Source: Victivallis vadensis (GTDB lineage: Bacteria; Verrucomicrobiota; Lentisphaeria; Victivallales; Victivallaceae). From it: a DNA stretch of 64,000 nt. The notes beneath the pieces are model-generated. The model was not told the origin of the DNA, did not search any database, and worked only from the letters and a program-made list of their open reading frames with translations. Of this stretch, positions 50,739-61,110 are shown piece after piece. The stretch is taken from contig NZ_QEKH01000026.1 in assembly GCF_003096415.1 (NCBI RefSeq), positions 19,867 through 83,866 on the forward strand, read 5' to 3'. The position numbers and the translations under genes were made by a program. Each line of letters begins with the position of its first letter. Within the stretch, counting starts at the first letter, position 1.

Positions 50739-52004
50739 TCAACGGAAGCCCGCGACGACCTGAAAGAGGCCGATCACGAAGCCGAGCACGTAACCGAGCA
50801 CCTGAATCGCGCCGAGATGTTCGGCGGCGACGGCGTTGATCATCGCGTGAAATTCGCGGACATCCTGTTCGCGGATCGAATTTTCGATCCGCCTGGAGAG
50901 ATCGAGCTTTTCGATCACCAGCCGCTTGCCGTTGTTCCGGAGCCAGTAGTTGAGATGCTGCTGAACCTGCGGCAGGAGTTCATTCTTCACCCAGTCCCAC
51001 AGCGCTTCGGAGTTCAGAATCTGGTCGGCGGTCGCCGGAATGACGCGCTGCAGGTAGTCGCGCAGGAAATGTTCCAGCTTCACCCGGGTGCCGTTCAGGA
51101 AGCCTTCGATCTGCGGTTCGGATTCGGGCGAGGCGATCCATGCCCGGAAACGTTCCGACTGATGCGCCAGCTCGGAGCCGATCAACTCCTGCAGCGAGGG
51201 GTCCTCCAGTTTGCGTTCGACCTGCCGCCGGATGTCGTCCCAGTCCAGATAGGCGACGAACCCGGCGGCGAATTCGCCGGAACGCGGCAGGAACGGCAGC
51301 CGCGTATTCACATAGTCGCGCACGCCGTCGTGCATCGTCCGGCGCAGCAGTTCGCAAAGCTCCGGCGATTTGGCTTTGAGCCCGGAGACGATTCCGGCGG
51401 AAAGCAGCTGGCGGTTCTCGGGACGGTCCAGCCAACGCGCCAGCACCCGGTCCCAGAAAAGCTGGAGATTGGCGGCGGTGAAGTTTTCCCGGAGCGCCTC
51501 TTTCAGCGAGCTTTGGATCTGCGGAACCAGAAAGGCGGCGATCCGCTCCTTATGGTGGTTCAGCAGAACCTGCACCGATTTCCGGATCCGTTCGATGAAA
51601 GCGGGGTTGGAGGTGAAGTCGGCGGCGGTTTCGCAAAGCTCGGCTGAAATCGCCTCCGGGTTCAGCAGCCGCTGCGGGATCTCCTCACCCAGCACCCGGC
51701 CGATCTTATCCTTGTTGGCCGGCACCATCCCCTGCCGCCACAGCCCGAAAGTCGCCAGCCGGATCCAGTGGAACTCCCGGCGCTCATAGGGCTTGAACAG
51801 CATTTCGATCGCGATGTAGTTGGTCAGGTAGCCGACCGCGGCGGAGAGCAGCACCGGAAAGAGATAGAGCCGGAACCACTCCGGCCCCGCGATTCCGGTC
51901 GTCACCTGGAGCAGCAGCAGCACAACCGTTGCAAGGCTGACGATCGACAACACCTTCTGCAGCCGCCGCAGAAACAGCTCTTTGATGGATTCCGTGTCCG
52001 CCAT
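50739..52004 (-). CDS. DUF445 membrane protein
   Basis: 421 residues. N-terminal membrane helices (about 17-60, with YLTNYIAIEMLFKPYERREF, the family hallmark), a long soluble helical middle, and a C-terminal hydrophobic helix with LGYVLGFVIGLFQ. DUF445 proteins sit in the plasma membrane; their role is unknown. It stands alone, divergently placed from the surface-repeat gene at 52116. Confidence 0.9.
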   Translation of the reverse strand: MADTESIKELFLRRLQKVLSIVSLATVVLLLLQVTTGIAGPEWFRLYLFPVLLSAAVGYLTNYIAIEMLFKPYERREFHWIRLATFGLWRQGMVPANKDKIGRVLGEEIPQRLLNPEAISAELCETAADFTSNPAFIERIRKSVQVLLNHHKERIAAFLVPQIQSSLKEALRENFTAANLQLFWDRVLARWLDRPENRQLLSAGIVSGLKAKSPELCELLRRTMHDGVRDYVNTRLPFLPRSGEFAAGFVAYLDWDDIRRQVERKLEDPSLQELIGSELAHQSERFRAWIASPESEPQIEGFLNGTRVKLEHFLRDYLQRVIPATADQILNSEALWDWVKNELLPQVQQHLNYWLRNNGKRLVIEKLDLSRRIENSIREQDVREFHAMINAVAAEHLGAIQVLGYVLGFVIGLFQVVAGFR

Positions 52005-52115
52005 GATTTCACCTCGCTATTCAATGTAATGGCTTTCCATTGAAAATGCAAACTTGAAAAAAACGGTTCCGGGGATAATGTACATTCAGAACATCAATCT
52101 TGAGGAGAATCGACG

Positions 52116-52946
52116 ATGCTGAAAAAAAGTATGATCCTGATCGCCGCGCTGGCCGGGCTGGCGCTGGCGGCGGCCCCCCGGGAGCCGGAAACGACAGTGA
52201 CAGAGGCCCCCGCCCCCTCGGAAACCGCGGAACAAACGCCGGAAACGAAAAACGATGAGACCATCATCTGCCTGCCCCCCGCGACCGGAATTTTCTTCCC
52301 GGTCATCATAAACGGGCAAAACGGCGACGCCGGACTGATCCTCTCCGGCCGGCCGGCGGAAAGCGAACCGTCCTTCCGGGGCGGCCTGATCTTCAGCCTG
52401 CTCGGCGAGGAGTACGAACATTGCGACATCTACGGAATCCATATCGGCTGGTTCGGCAATACGCGCAACCAGACCGGCCTGCAGATTGCGATGGTGAATC
52501 AGGCCCCAGAGGGAACAGCCACCGGACAGATCGGCATATTGGCGAGCGGATCGCTGGCCACGCGCGGCCTCCAGACCGGCGGACTGGTGGCAGCCTGTAC
52601 CGATATGGCGGGAATTCAGGTTGCCGGGATGGGAGCGATGACCCGGCAGCTTCGCGGCGTTCAGGTTTCCGGACTGGCCGCACTGACCGCGGAAGGCAGC
52701 GGGCTCCAGATCGCCCCTTTCAACGTATCCGGCATGGTCCTGAAAGAGAGTGAACTCAAAGAAGCCGAAATTTCTCCGGAAACGGACGGTGTGCTGACGC
52801 AGATCGGCCTCGAAAACCTCGCCGGGAAAGAGTGCGCCTTCCAGATCGGCCTGATCAACCAGAAAGCCGGAAAGGGCTTCCAGATCGGCTTGCTGAACTA
52901 TTCGCAGAACAGCCCGATCCCCTATTTGCCGCTGATCAACTGGTAA
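52116..52946 (+). CDS. Secreted surface-repeat protein (LA_2272-like)
   Basis: 276 residues. Signal peptide (about 1-20), an acidic Pro/Glu stretch, then repeated units of the form LQIGL-x-N, such as GLQIAMVNQAPEG, GLQTGGLV, GIQVAGMG, GVQVSGLA, AFQIGLINQKAG and GFQIGLLNYSQN. This is the pattern of LA_2272-type surface repeats, which probably form a beta-barrel or solenoid at the cell surface. Ends in LPLINW, consistent with a terminal beta strand. Function unknown. Confidence 0.82.
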   Translation: MLKKSMILIAALAGLALAAAPREPETTVTEAPAPSETAEQTPETKNDETIICLPPATGIFFPVIINGQNGDAGLILSGRPAESEPSFRGGLIFSLLGEEYEHCDIYGIHIGWFGNTRNQTGLQIAMVNQAPEGTATGQIGILASGSLATRGLQTGGLVAACTDMAGIQVAGMGAMTRQLRGVQVSGLAALTAEGSGLQIAPFNVSGMVLKESELKEAEISPETDGVLTQIGLENLAGKECAFQIGLINQKAGKGFQIGLLNYSQNSPIPYLPLINW

Positions 52947-53000
52947 AATTACAACCTGCTATTCTCCAAATTCTTATAAAAATGACGGACAAGTGACGGA

Positions 53001-54260
53001 TTATTGACGGCTCAGCAGCTCGCGGGCCTCGGCGTCCCCCGCCGCCGCAGCGGCCTGAAGCAGCCGGGCGCCTTCAGGGCGGTTAACTTTCACGCCGCGA
53101 CCGGTCAAGAGGCAGAGTCCGAGTTCACGCATCGCATCCAGATTGCCGCGCCCCACCGCGTTCCTGAACCAGAACACCGCCCCGGCCGGATCGGCGGCGA
53201 CGCCGGTTCCGTCGAGATAACAGCGCCCGAAACGGTACTGTGCCGCCGCATCGCCCGCGCGGGCCGCCTTGCCGTACTCCTCAAACGCCCGTTCCAGGTC
53301 TTTTTCCACACCGATCCCCTCGGAATAGGCGTTGCCCAATTTCAGGAAGGCCGGAGGATACCCCTGCTCCGCCGCCTTGCGGAAGCACTCCACCGCCGCG
53401 ACCGGATCATGGGTGATGAACTCTCCCTGCAAATAGTAATCGCCGAGCCGCAGTTGGCCGCGCGGCGAACCCGCCTCCGCCGCCTGTTTCGACAGCTCGA
53501 ACGCCCGTTGCCGGTCGATCGGACGCCCCAGTCCGTAATCAAGCAGCTCCGCATACCGGGCCATCCCCTCCGGGCTGCCCTGACCGACCGCCCGCTCCAG
53601 GCAGTCGGCGGAGCATTTCAAATCGATCAGGCCGCCGATGCCGTCCCGGTAGCAGTCGGAAAGCAGCAGCAGCGCCGCCGGGTCCGCCTCGGCCGGTTCA
53701 CAGGCTTTTTCCAGCAGTTCCCGGATCTCATTCGCATGTTCCCGCCGCAGCCCCGCCTCTGAAAAGAACAGGTTCGCCAGCTCAAACCGGGCCGGAGCGA
53801 CCCCCTCCCGGATCAGTTCGCGCAGCAGCTCCGCCGCCTTTACGGGAGAGGCGGTGACTCCCGGCAACTCCCCCGAATCGGTCTTTTCCGGCGCAACTCC
53901 GCGAAACAGCAGGATCGCCCGGCGCATCCTCGCCGCAGGCAGACCGGCCTGCGCCGCCTTTTCAAATGAAAGATAAGCCGAAGCCCGGCTGCGGCCGATT
54001 CCCCATCCCTGTTCCTGACAGACGCCGAGGTTGTACAGCCCCGCCGCGCTTCCCTGCTCCGCGGCCTGCCGGAACCAGTAGGCCGCCACCGTCGGATTGC
54101 GCGGCCGGTTCCGGCCGAAGAAAAATTCGTCGCCCAGTTTCAACTGCGCTTCCACATCCCCCTGCTGCGCCTTTTCCCGCAACGGGTCGGCTTTTTCCTC
54201 GGCGGCGTATGCGCCGAGGAAAAACAGGAGGAATAAAGTTGTAAGGCAGAATCGTTTCAT
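53001..54260 (-). CDS. Secreted Sel1-repeat protein
   Basis: 419 residues from the ATG at 54258-54260 (MKRFCLTTLFLLFFLGAYA, a clear signal peptide). About nine Sel1/TPR-like units follow, for example AEQGSAAGLYNLGVCQEQGWGIG-type, AGSPRGQLRLGDYYLQGE, AEQGYPPAFLKLGNAYSEG, AGDAAAQYRFGRCYLDGTG and GRGNLDAMRELGLCLLTGRG. Sel1 proteins are scaffolds for protein-protein contacts, here in the periplasm. No enzymatic part. Start choice is led by the signal peptide because no strong ribosome site is visible. Confidence 0.88.
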   Translation of the reverse strand: MKRFCLTTLFLLFFLGAYAAEEKADPLREKAQQGDVEAQLKLGDEFFFGRNRPRNPTVAAYWFRQAAEQGSAAGLYNLGVCQEQGWGIGRSRASAYLSFEKAAQAGLPAARMRRAILLFRGVAPEKTDSGELPGVTASPVKAAELLRELIREGVAPARFELANLFFSEAGLRREHANEIRELLEKACEPAEADPAALLLLSDCYRDGIGGLIDLKCSADCLERAVGQGSPEGMARYAELLDYGLGRPIDRQRAFELSKQAAEAGSPRGQLRLGDYYLQGEFITHDPVAAVECFRKAAEQGYPPAFLKLGNAYSEGIGVEKDLERAFEEYGKAARAGDAAAQYRFGRCYLDGTGVAADPAGAVFWFRNAVGRGNLDAMRELGLCLLTGRGVKVNRPEGARLLQAAAAAGDAEARELLSRQ

Positions 54261-54291
54261 TTTCCAGCAGTACTCCATCACACCGGCCACG

Positions 54292-54453
54292 TTGAAGTGC
54301 GGAACTTCAGTTCCGCTTTTCAGTCCGGCATGATGCCGTCGATCGAAAAATATCAGCTCGCAGATCGTTTTCGGACCAGCGACAATACGAAATATCCATC
54401 CCGGTAAAGACCGAAATGCGATTGAAAAGCGGAACTGAAGTTCCGCACTCCAA
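54292..54453. repeat. MITE-like element with 31-base inverted repeats
   Basis: The arms at 54292-54322 and 54423-54453 are inverted copies with a single mismatch, and each arm itself contains the hairpin GCGGAAC-TTCA-GTTCCGC. They flank 100 unique bases. No target-site duplication is clear. It lies in the Sel1 gene's upstream spacer. A short frame across one arm is not a gene. Confidence 0.7.
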
Positions 54454-54529
54454 AGTCATCATTCTGCCTTCAAAGACGAGGCGCAGGAGAAAAATTTGCC
54501 GTTTAAAAAACAGGCGCATGACGGCAGCA

Positions 54530-54683
54530 AGATACCGCCGCCGTCACTCCGACAAGGCAATTCAACCCATTATAAACCTCGTTTTTGAGATTTTTGCGTA
54601 GCAAAAAACTCGAAACCGTATCCGGCACCGGCACCTTGCCGGTCGGGGGTCCCGGGGGCGAAGCGCCCCGGACCGCCGGAGGC
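54530..54683. repeat. Dispersed repeat copy C
   Basis: Shares ATACCGCCGCC, AACCCATTATAAA-like, a hairpin (54581-54616) and CCGGCACCGGCACCTTGCC with reversed copy A. It ends at the GCCTCCGGCGG-type sequence and overlaps the last bases before the lpxD stop. Hairpin arms differ from copy A but still pair, so the structure is kept. Confidence 0.65.
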
Positions 54684-54695
54684 ACTCCCCCTCTG

Positions 54696-55748
54696 TTACT
54701 TCTTGAGCGCAGCTTTGAGCTCTTCGACCTCTCTGGTCAGTTCCTTGAACTTCGTATTCAGCTTCTCGAAGCGGCTCGGCAGCGTGAAGCGGGCCATGAA
54801 TTCGCGCTGGGATTCCGCCGGGGTTCCGAGCGCAATCGCACCGGCGGGAAGGCTCTTGACCACGCCGCTGGTCCCAGCGACCTGCACACCGTCGCCGAGG
54901 GTGATATGGCCGTTCACGCCCGCCTTCGCGGCGAGGACCACGCCGCGGCCGATTTCGGCGCTGCCGGCGATGCCGCACTGGGCGACGAGAATCGAGCTTT
55001 CGCCGATCACCACGTTGTGCGCGATCATCACCTGATTGTCGATTTTCACATTGCTTTTGATCCAGGTCTTGCCGAACCGGGCGCGGTCGACGGTGGTGTT
55101 CGCACCGATTTCGACATCGTCGTCGATCTGCACGATGCCCGTCTGCGGCACCTTGACCAATCCCTGCTTGCCCGGAATAAAGCCGAAACCGTCGCCGCCG
55201 ATCACCACGCCGGGGTGCAGGATGCACTTGCGGCCGATGGTGCAGCGGTACATCACGGTCACATTCGGATAAAGCATGGTGCCGTCGCCGATTTTGACCT
55301 GATGGCCGATGTAGCAGCCCGCGCCGATCCGCACGCCGTTGCCGATTTCAGCCCCGGCTTCGATCACGGCGTTCGCGCCGACAGAGACGCCCTCGCCGAA
55401 CTTCACGTCCGCGGCGACCACGGCGGAGGGGTGGACGCCGGCTTCCCACGCCGGCGGTTCCTCGGCGAACATGCCGACCACCGTCGCAAAGGCGTGGTCG
55501 ACGTTTTCACAGACGATCAGCGAACGGTTTTCAGTGGATTCCCCGGCCAGATCGGCGCAGACCAGTACGACGCCGGCCTCCGTGCTTTCGAGCTGATGCT
55601 GGTATTTCTTGTTGCCGACGAAAGAGAGCTGGTCGGCTTTGGCATCCTTGATGCCCGAAACGCTGGTGATGACCCGGTCGGCAGCTCCCTTGAGGGTGCC
55701 TTTGACCATTTCGGCGATCTGTCCGGCGGTAAGTGAAAGATGTTTCAT
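54696..55748 (-). CDS. lpxD: UDP-3-O-acylglucosamine N-acyltransferase
   Basis: 350 residues, full length. N-terminal uridine-binding domain, then a left-handed beta-helix of hexapeptide repeats (about 105-310; IGNGVRIGAGCYIGHQVKIG) with catalytic His in MIAHNVVIGE and a C-terminal helix (KFKELTREVEELKAALKK). It adds the N-linked acyl chain in lipid A synthesis, so the organism should make LPS. It follows lepB by 31 bases in the lepA-lepB-lpxD string. Confidence 0.96.
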   Translation of the reverse strand: MKHLSLTAGQIAEMVKGTLKGAADRVITSVSGIKDAKADQLSFVGNKKYQHQLESTEAGVVLVCADLAGESTENRSLIVCENVDHAFATVVGMFAEEPPAWEAGVHPSAVVAADVKFGEGVSVGANAVIEAGAEIGNGVRIGAGCYIGHQVKIGDGTMLYPNVTVMYRCTIGRKCILHPGVVIGGDGFGFIPGKQGLVKVPQTGIVQIDDDVEIGANTTVDRARFGKTWIKSNVKIDNQVMIAHNVVIGESSILVAQCGIAGSAEIGRGVVLAAKAGVNGHITLGDGVQVAGTSGVVKSLPAGAIALGTPAESQREFMARFTLPSRFEKLNTKFKELTREVEELKAALKK

Positions 55749-55779
55749 GGTTCCCTGTCCTCTTTATTGTATTGTAAGG

Positions 55780-56982
55780 TTATTGACGGTACATCACTTT
55801 GAAGGTGCCGCGCTCCGGTTCGCCGGTCGGCGCATCGATCGGCCCCTGCCGGTCGACCCAGCCCCAGCGACGGGTAAAGGGCCAGAAAACGATCCACGCC
55901 TTGCCGACCAGATTCTCGCGCGGAACCGCGCCGAAAAAGCGGCTGTCGAGGCTGAAGCTGGAATTGTCCCCCATCATGAAATACCGGTCCGGCCCGAGCT
56001 TGAACTCCTCGCCGGGCGTCGCCAGATATCTGCCCATGTGGTTCAGGTGGCCCTGATAGCCCCCCTTGCCGGAGTAGATTTTTTCAAACGCGGGCGCGAT
56101 CTCCTGAATCTTTTTGAACACCTTCGCTCCCTGCGGCTTCACATAGAGCTGGTTGCCGACGATTTTCAACGTGTCGCCGGGCAGGCCGACCAGCCGTTTG
56201 ATGTAGTAGAAGCCGCTCGCATCGGCGAGCCGGCGGCCGTCCACGGTCAGCCCGTCCGTGTTGAACACGATCACGTCGCCCCGTTTCAGCGGGGCCAGGT
56301 AGATGCTGAACCGTTCGACGAACAGATGATCCCCCAGCGACAGGAAACCGTCGCAGAGCAGGTCGCCCTTCGCGTAGCTTTTCCCGGCTTCGAGGTTGCT
56401 GTACTCCTCGACCTTGCGGATGTCGCCGGGCAGCGAATACCGGGTGCCGCCGATCCGGAAACCGGTGGAATCGGAGAGAAAATTGCCCTGACTGGTCAGC
56501 GAATTCAGGTCAAGCTCGCCGGGCGACTGAATCTCCAGCTTCGCCGGACGGGCGGAAAAGAGCAGCCAGTTGAGCGGATTCGGCAACTTGCCCAGCACCG
56601 GGTTGGATGCGTTCTCCCGGTCCAGAAAGTGGATGCCGTACAGCGTCGGCTGCATACTGCTGGTCGGAATCCGGAACGGCTGGAAAAACAGCCCCCGGAT
56701 GCCGAACGCCACCGCCCCGACCACCAGCAGCAGATCCAGAAACGCCCGGATCTGGAAGTGGCGGTACAGCGGGGCGATCCGGTGGTATTTCGGCACCGCC
56801 GTCTCCAGAAACGCCGCCGCGTCCGCCGGCCGGACCTGCGCCGTTTCGGCGATCAATGCGTCGAGTCCGGCGCGCTGCTCCGCCGAAAGCAGGTCGTCGT
56901 CGGCATGGCGGCGCACTCTCACTTCGGTCAGGAACTTCGCGAGTTTTTTCGCTTCTCTGCGCTTTTTCAGGAACCCGAACAT
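55780..56982 (-). CDS. lepB: Signal peptidase I
   Basis: 400 residues, longer than E. coli LepB. A basic N-terminus and a soluble stretch precede one membrane helix (about 78-102). Catalytic Ser lies in FRIPTSSMQPTLYG and the general-base Lys in YYIKRLVGLPGDTLKI; MMGDNSSFSLDSRFFG is the C-terminal box. It removes signal peptides on the outer face of the inner membrane. A large insertion between the Ser and Lys boxes accounts for the size. Confidence 0.95.
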   Translation of the reverse strand: MFGFLKKRREAKKLAKFLTEVRVRRHADDDLLSAEQRAGLDALIAETAQVRPADAAAFLETAVPKYHRIAPLYRHFQIRAFLDLLLVVGAVAFGIRGLFFQPFRIPTSSMQPTLYGIHFLDRENASNPVLGKLPNPLNWLLFSARPAKLEIQSPGELDLNSLTSQGNFLSDSTGFRIGGTRYSLPGDIRKVEEYSNLEAGKSYAKGDLLCDGFLSLGDHLFVERFSIYLAPLKRGDVIVFNTDGLTVDGRRLADASGFYYIKRLVGLPGDTLKIVGNQLYVKPQGAKVFKKIQEIAPAFEKIYSGKGGYQGHLNHMGRYLATPGEEFKLGPDRYFMMGDNSSFSLDSRFFGAVPRENLVGKAWIVFWPFTRRWGWVDRQGPIDAPTGEPERGTFKVMYRQ

Positions 56983-57005
56983 GATCGCAATCGCTCCCGG
57001 TTAAA

Positions 57006-58814
<1,809 letters not shown>

Positions 58815-58905
58815 GGCTTTCTTCCAAAAGTGTTGTAAATCACGTTCATCCCGGTAATATAGCACTTTCCGGGAAGTAACTCAAACCGCCTTTGCAAAAA
58901 ATCCG

Positions 58906-61110
58906 TCAGGAGGCCCCGTCCACCTGTCCCGGGAACACCTCGCGCAGTTTCCGCCGCAGCGCCGCGAGCCGTTGCGTCAGCAGCGAAAAACGCGGCTCCA
59001 GCCGGGCGTTGTCCACCGCCATCTGCACCGCCCGGCGGCTGCCGACCAGAATCAGCAGCTTGCGCGCCCGGGTCATCGCGGTGTAGAGCAGATTGCGCTG
59101 CAGCATCATATAGTGCTGGCTCAGGAACGGCAGGATCACCACCGGAAACTCGCTGCCCTGCGACTTATGCACGGTGATCGCATAGGCGCGGGTGAGCTGG
59201 TCGGCCTCGTCGAAATTGTACTCCACCAGCCGGGAGCCTTCGAAGATCACCGTGAAGGTCTTGTCCTTCAAGCTGATGCGTCCGAGCCGGCCGAGGTCGC
59301 CGTTGAACACGTTCTTTTCATAGTTGTTGGCGGTCTGCATCAGCTTGTCGCCGGCGCGGTAGACCCGGTCCCCGAACCGGAACTCCGGCTTGTCGCCGGG
59401 ATTCAGCAGCGCCTGAAGCCGCTCATTGATCGCGACGGTGCCGCAGCTGCCGCGGTTCATCGGGGTCAGGATCTGCACGTCGTCCACCGGATCGAAGTGG
59501 AACCGCGCCGGAATCCGTTCGGCCACCATCTTCTCGATCACCGCCAGCGCCTTGTCGGGATCGTCCTGCTCGATCCAGTAGAAATCGGAGAGCGCCTGAC
59601 TGCCGGGCTGCGGCTTTTCCGGCAGCAGTCCCCGGTTCACCCGGTGGGCGTTGGTGATGATGTGGCTGTTCTCGGCCTGCCGGAAAATCTGCACCAGCCG
59701 GGTCACCTGAAACCACTCCGACTCCAGAAAGCCGGCCAGCACCGTCCCCGGCCCGACCGACGGCAACTGGTCGGCGTCGCCGACCAGCACCACGCTCGTC
59801 CCCGGCCTGACCGCCCGGAACAGCGCCAGCGCCAGCAGGATATCCAGCATCGAAACCTCGTCGACGATCAGCAGATCCACCTCCAGCGGGGAGGAAGAAT
59901 CCATCTGGAACCGGTTGCTGTTGGGGTCGAACTGCAGCAGCCGGTGCAGCGTTTTGGCCGTCAGCCCGGTCGAATCCGAAAGCCGCTTGGCGGCCCGTCC
60001 GGTCGGGGCTGCCAGCCCGATGCGCAGTCCGGCGGCCTCCGCCCGGCGGACGATTTCGCCGACCACAGTGGTTTTGCCGACGCCGGGACCGCCGGTGATG
60101 ATCGACAGCGGCACAAGGGAGACCTCGTCGACCGCCCGCTGCTGCTCTTGGTTCAGCACGATCCCGTTGTCCCCGGGAACGGGGTGCATCCGCTGCCCGG
60201 CGAACTTTTTGACCAGCGCCAGCGAAGCGACCAGCTCCGGCAGTTCGGTTTCGGCCCGGGCCAGCTGCGGGGTGTAGATCATATCGTCCAGCTTCCGCAG
60301 CAGCCGCCGTTCGATGGCCGCTTCGATGCCCGCTTCGGCCTGCGCGGGCGGTTGTTTGGCCAGTTCGGAGGTCTGGCGGACCAGCTCGGCCAGCGGCAGG
60401 CAGACATGGCCGTTTCCGACCAGCGTATTCACGCTGAACACCGCCGCCGCCGCCAGCCGGTCGATCGAATCGGGAGCGATGCCGAGGTTCCGGGCGATCT
60501 CGTCGGCCTTTAAGAAACCGATGCCGTCCACCTCCTCGGCCAGCCGGTAGGGATTCTTGCGCACGACCTGCGGAGCCGCGTCGCCGTACCGCTTGAACAG
60601 CCGGGCGCAATAGGCGGGGGTGATCCCGAGTCCCTGCAGGAAAATGAAACTTTCGCGGCGGCCGGCGGATTCGCGCCACCCTTTGACCACCGCCGCGGCC
60701 TTCTTTTTGCCGATGCCGGGGACCTCCTCCAGCCGCTTGGCGAAATTGTCCAGCACCACGAGCGTCTGGTCGCCGAAATAGTCGACGATCAGGCTCGCGG
60801 TCTTTTTGCCGATCCCCGGAATCGCGCCGCCGCTCAGGAACCGTTTGATGCCGTCGGCGGTGTTGGGCAGCCGGATCTGGTAGGATTCGGCCCGGAACTG
60901 GCGGCCGAACTCGGGATGGCGCTCCCAGTAGCCCTCCATTTCAAGGTACTGCCCGGCGGCCAGCCCGGCCATCGGGCCGGTCGCGGCGTGTTCCAGCCCG
61001 GAGTCGTCCACCACTTTCAGCACCGCGAACTGAGTGTCCTCGTTTTCAAAGACCACCCGCCGGATTTCGCCGCGCAGCCGGGCGAGCGTCAACCCCTGAA
61101 CGTCATTCAT
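58906..61110 (-). CDS. recD2: RecD2-type ATP-dependent 5'-3' DNA helicase
   Basis: 734 residues. N-terminal OB and helix-hairpin-helix region with GIGKKTASLIVDYFG and VPGIGKKKAAAVVKGW, then SF1B helicase motifs: Walker A GGPGVGKTT, DEVSMLD, GDADQLPSVGPG, and TVHKSQGSEFPVVILP near the end. The N-terminal extension marks RecD2 rather than the RecBCD subunit; no recB or recC is present. It acts in DNA repair and replication fork upkeep. Its start overlaps the upstream membrane protein by eight bases. Confidence 0.93.
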   Translation of the reverse strand: MNDVQGLTLARLRGEIRRVVFENEDTQFAVLKVVDDSGLEHAATGPMAGLAAGQYLEMEGYWERHPEFGRQFRAESYQIRLPNTADGIKRFLSGGAIPGIGKKTASLIVDYFGDQTLVVLDNFAKRLEEVPGIGKKKAAAVVKGWRESAGRRESFIFLQGLGITPAYCARLFKRYGDAAPQVVRKNPYRLAEEVDGIGFLKADEIARNLGIAPDSIDRLAAAAVFSVNTLVGNGHVCLPLAELVRQTSELAKQPPAQAEAGIEAAIERRLLRKLDDMIYTPQLARAETELPELVASLALVKKFAGQRMHPVPGDNGIVLNQEQQRAVDEVSLVPLSIITGGPGVGKTTVVGEIVRRAEAAGLRIGLAAPTGRAAKRLSDSTGLTAKTLHRLLQFDPNSNRFQMDSSSPLEVDLLIVDEVSMLDILLALALFRAVRPGTSVVLVGDADQLPSVGPGTVLAGFLESEWFQVTRLVQIFRQAENSHIITNAHRVNRGLLPEKPQPGSQALSDFYWIEQDDPDKALAVIEKMVAERIPARFHFDPVDDVQILTPMNRGSCGTVAINERLQALLNPGDKPEFRFGDRVYRAGDKLMQTANNYEKNVFNGDLGRLGRISLKDKTFTVIFEGSRLVEYNFDEADQLTRAYAITVHKSQGSEFPVVILPFLSQHYMMLQRNLLYTAMTRARKLLILVGSRRAVQMAVDNARLEPRFSLLTQRLAALRRKLREVFPGQVDGAS

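Noticed and set aside
54307..54519. Open frames across the inverted repeat arms
   Set aside because: They translate the repeat itself and lack ribosome sites.
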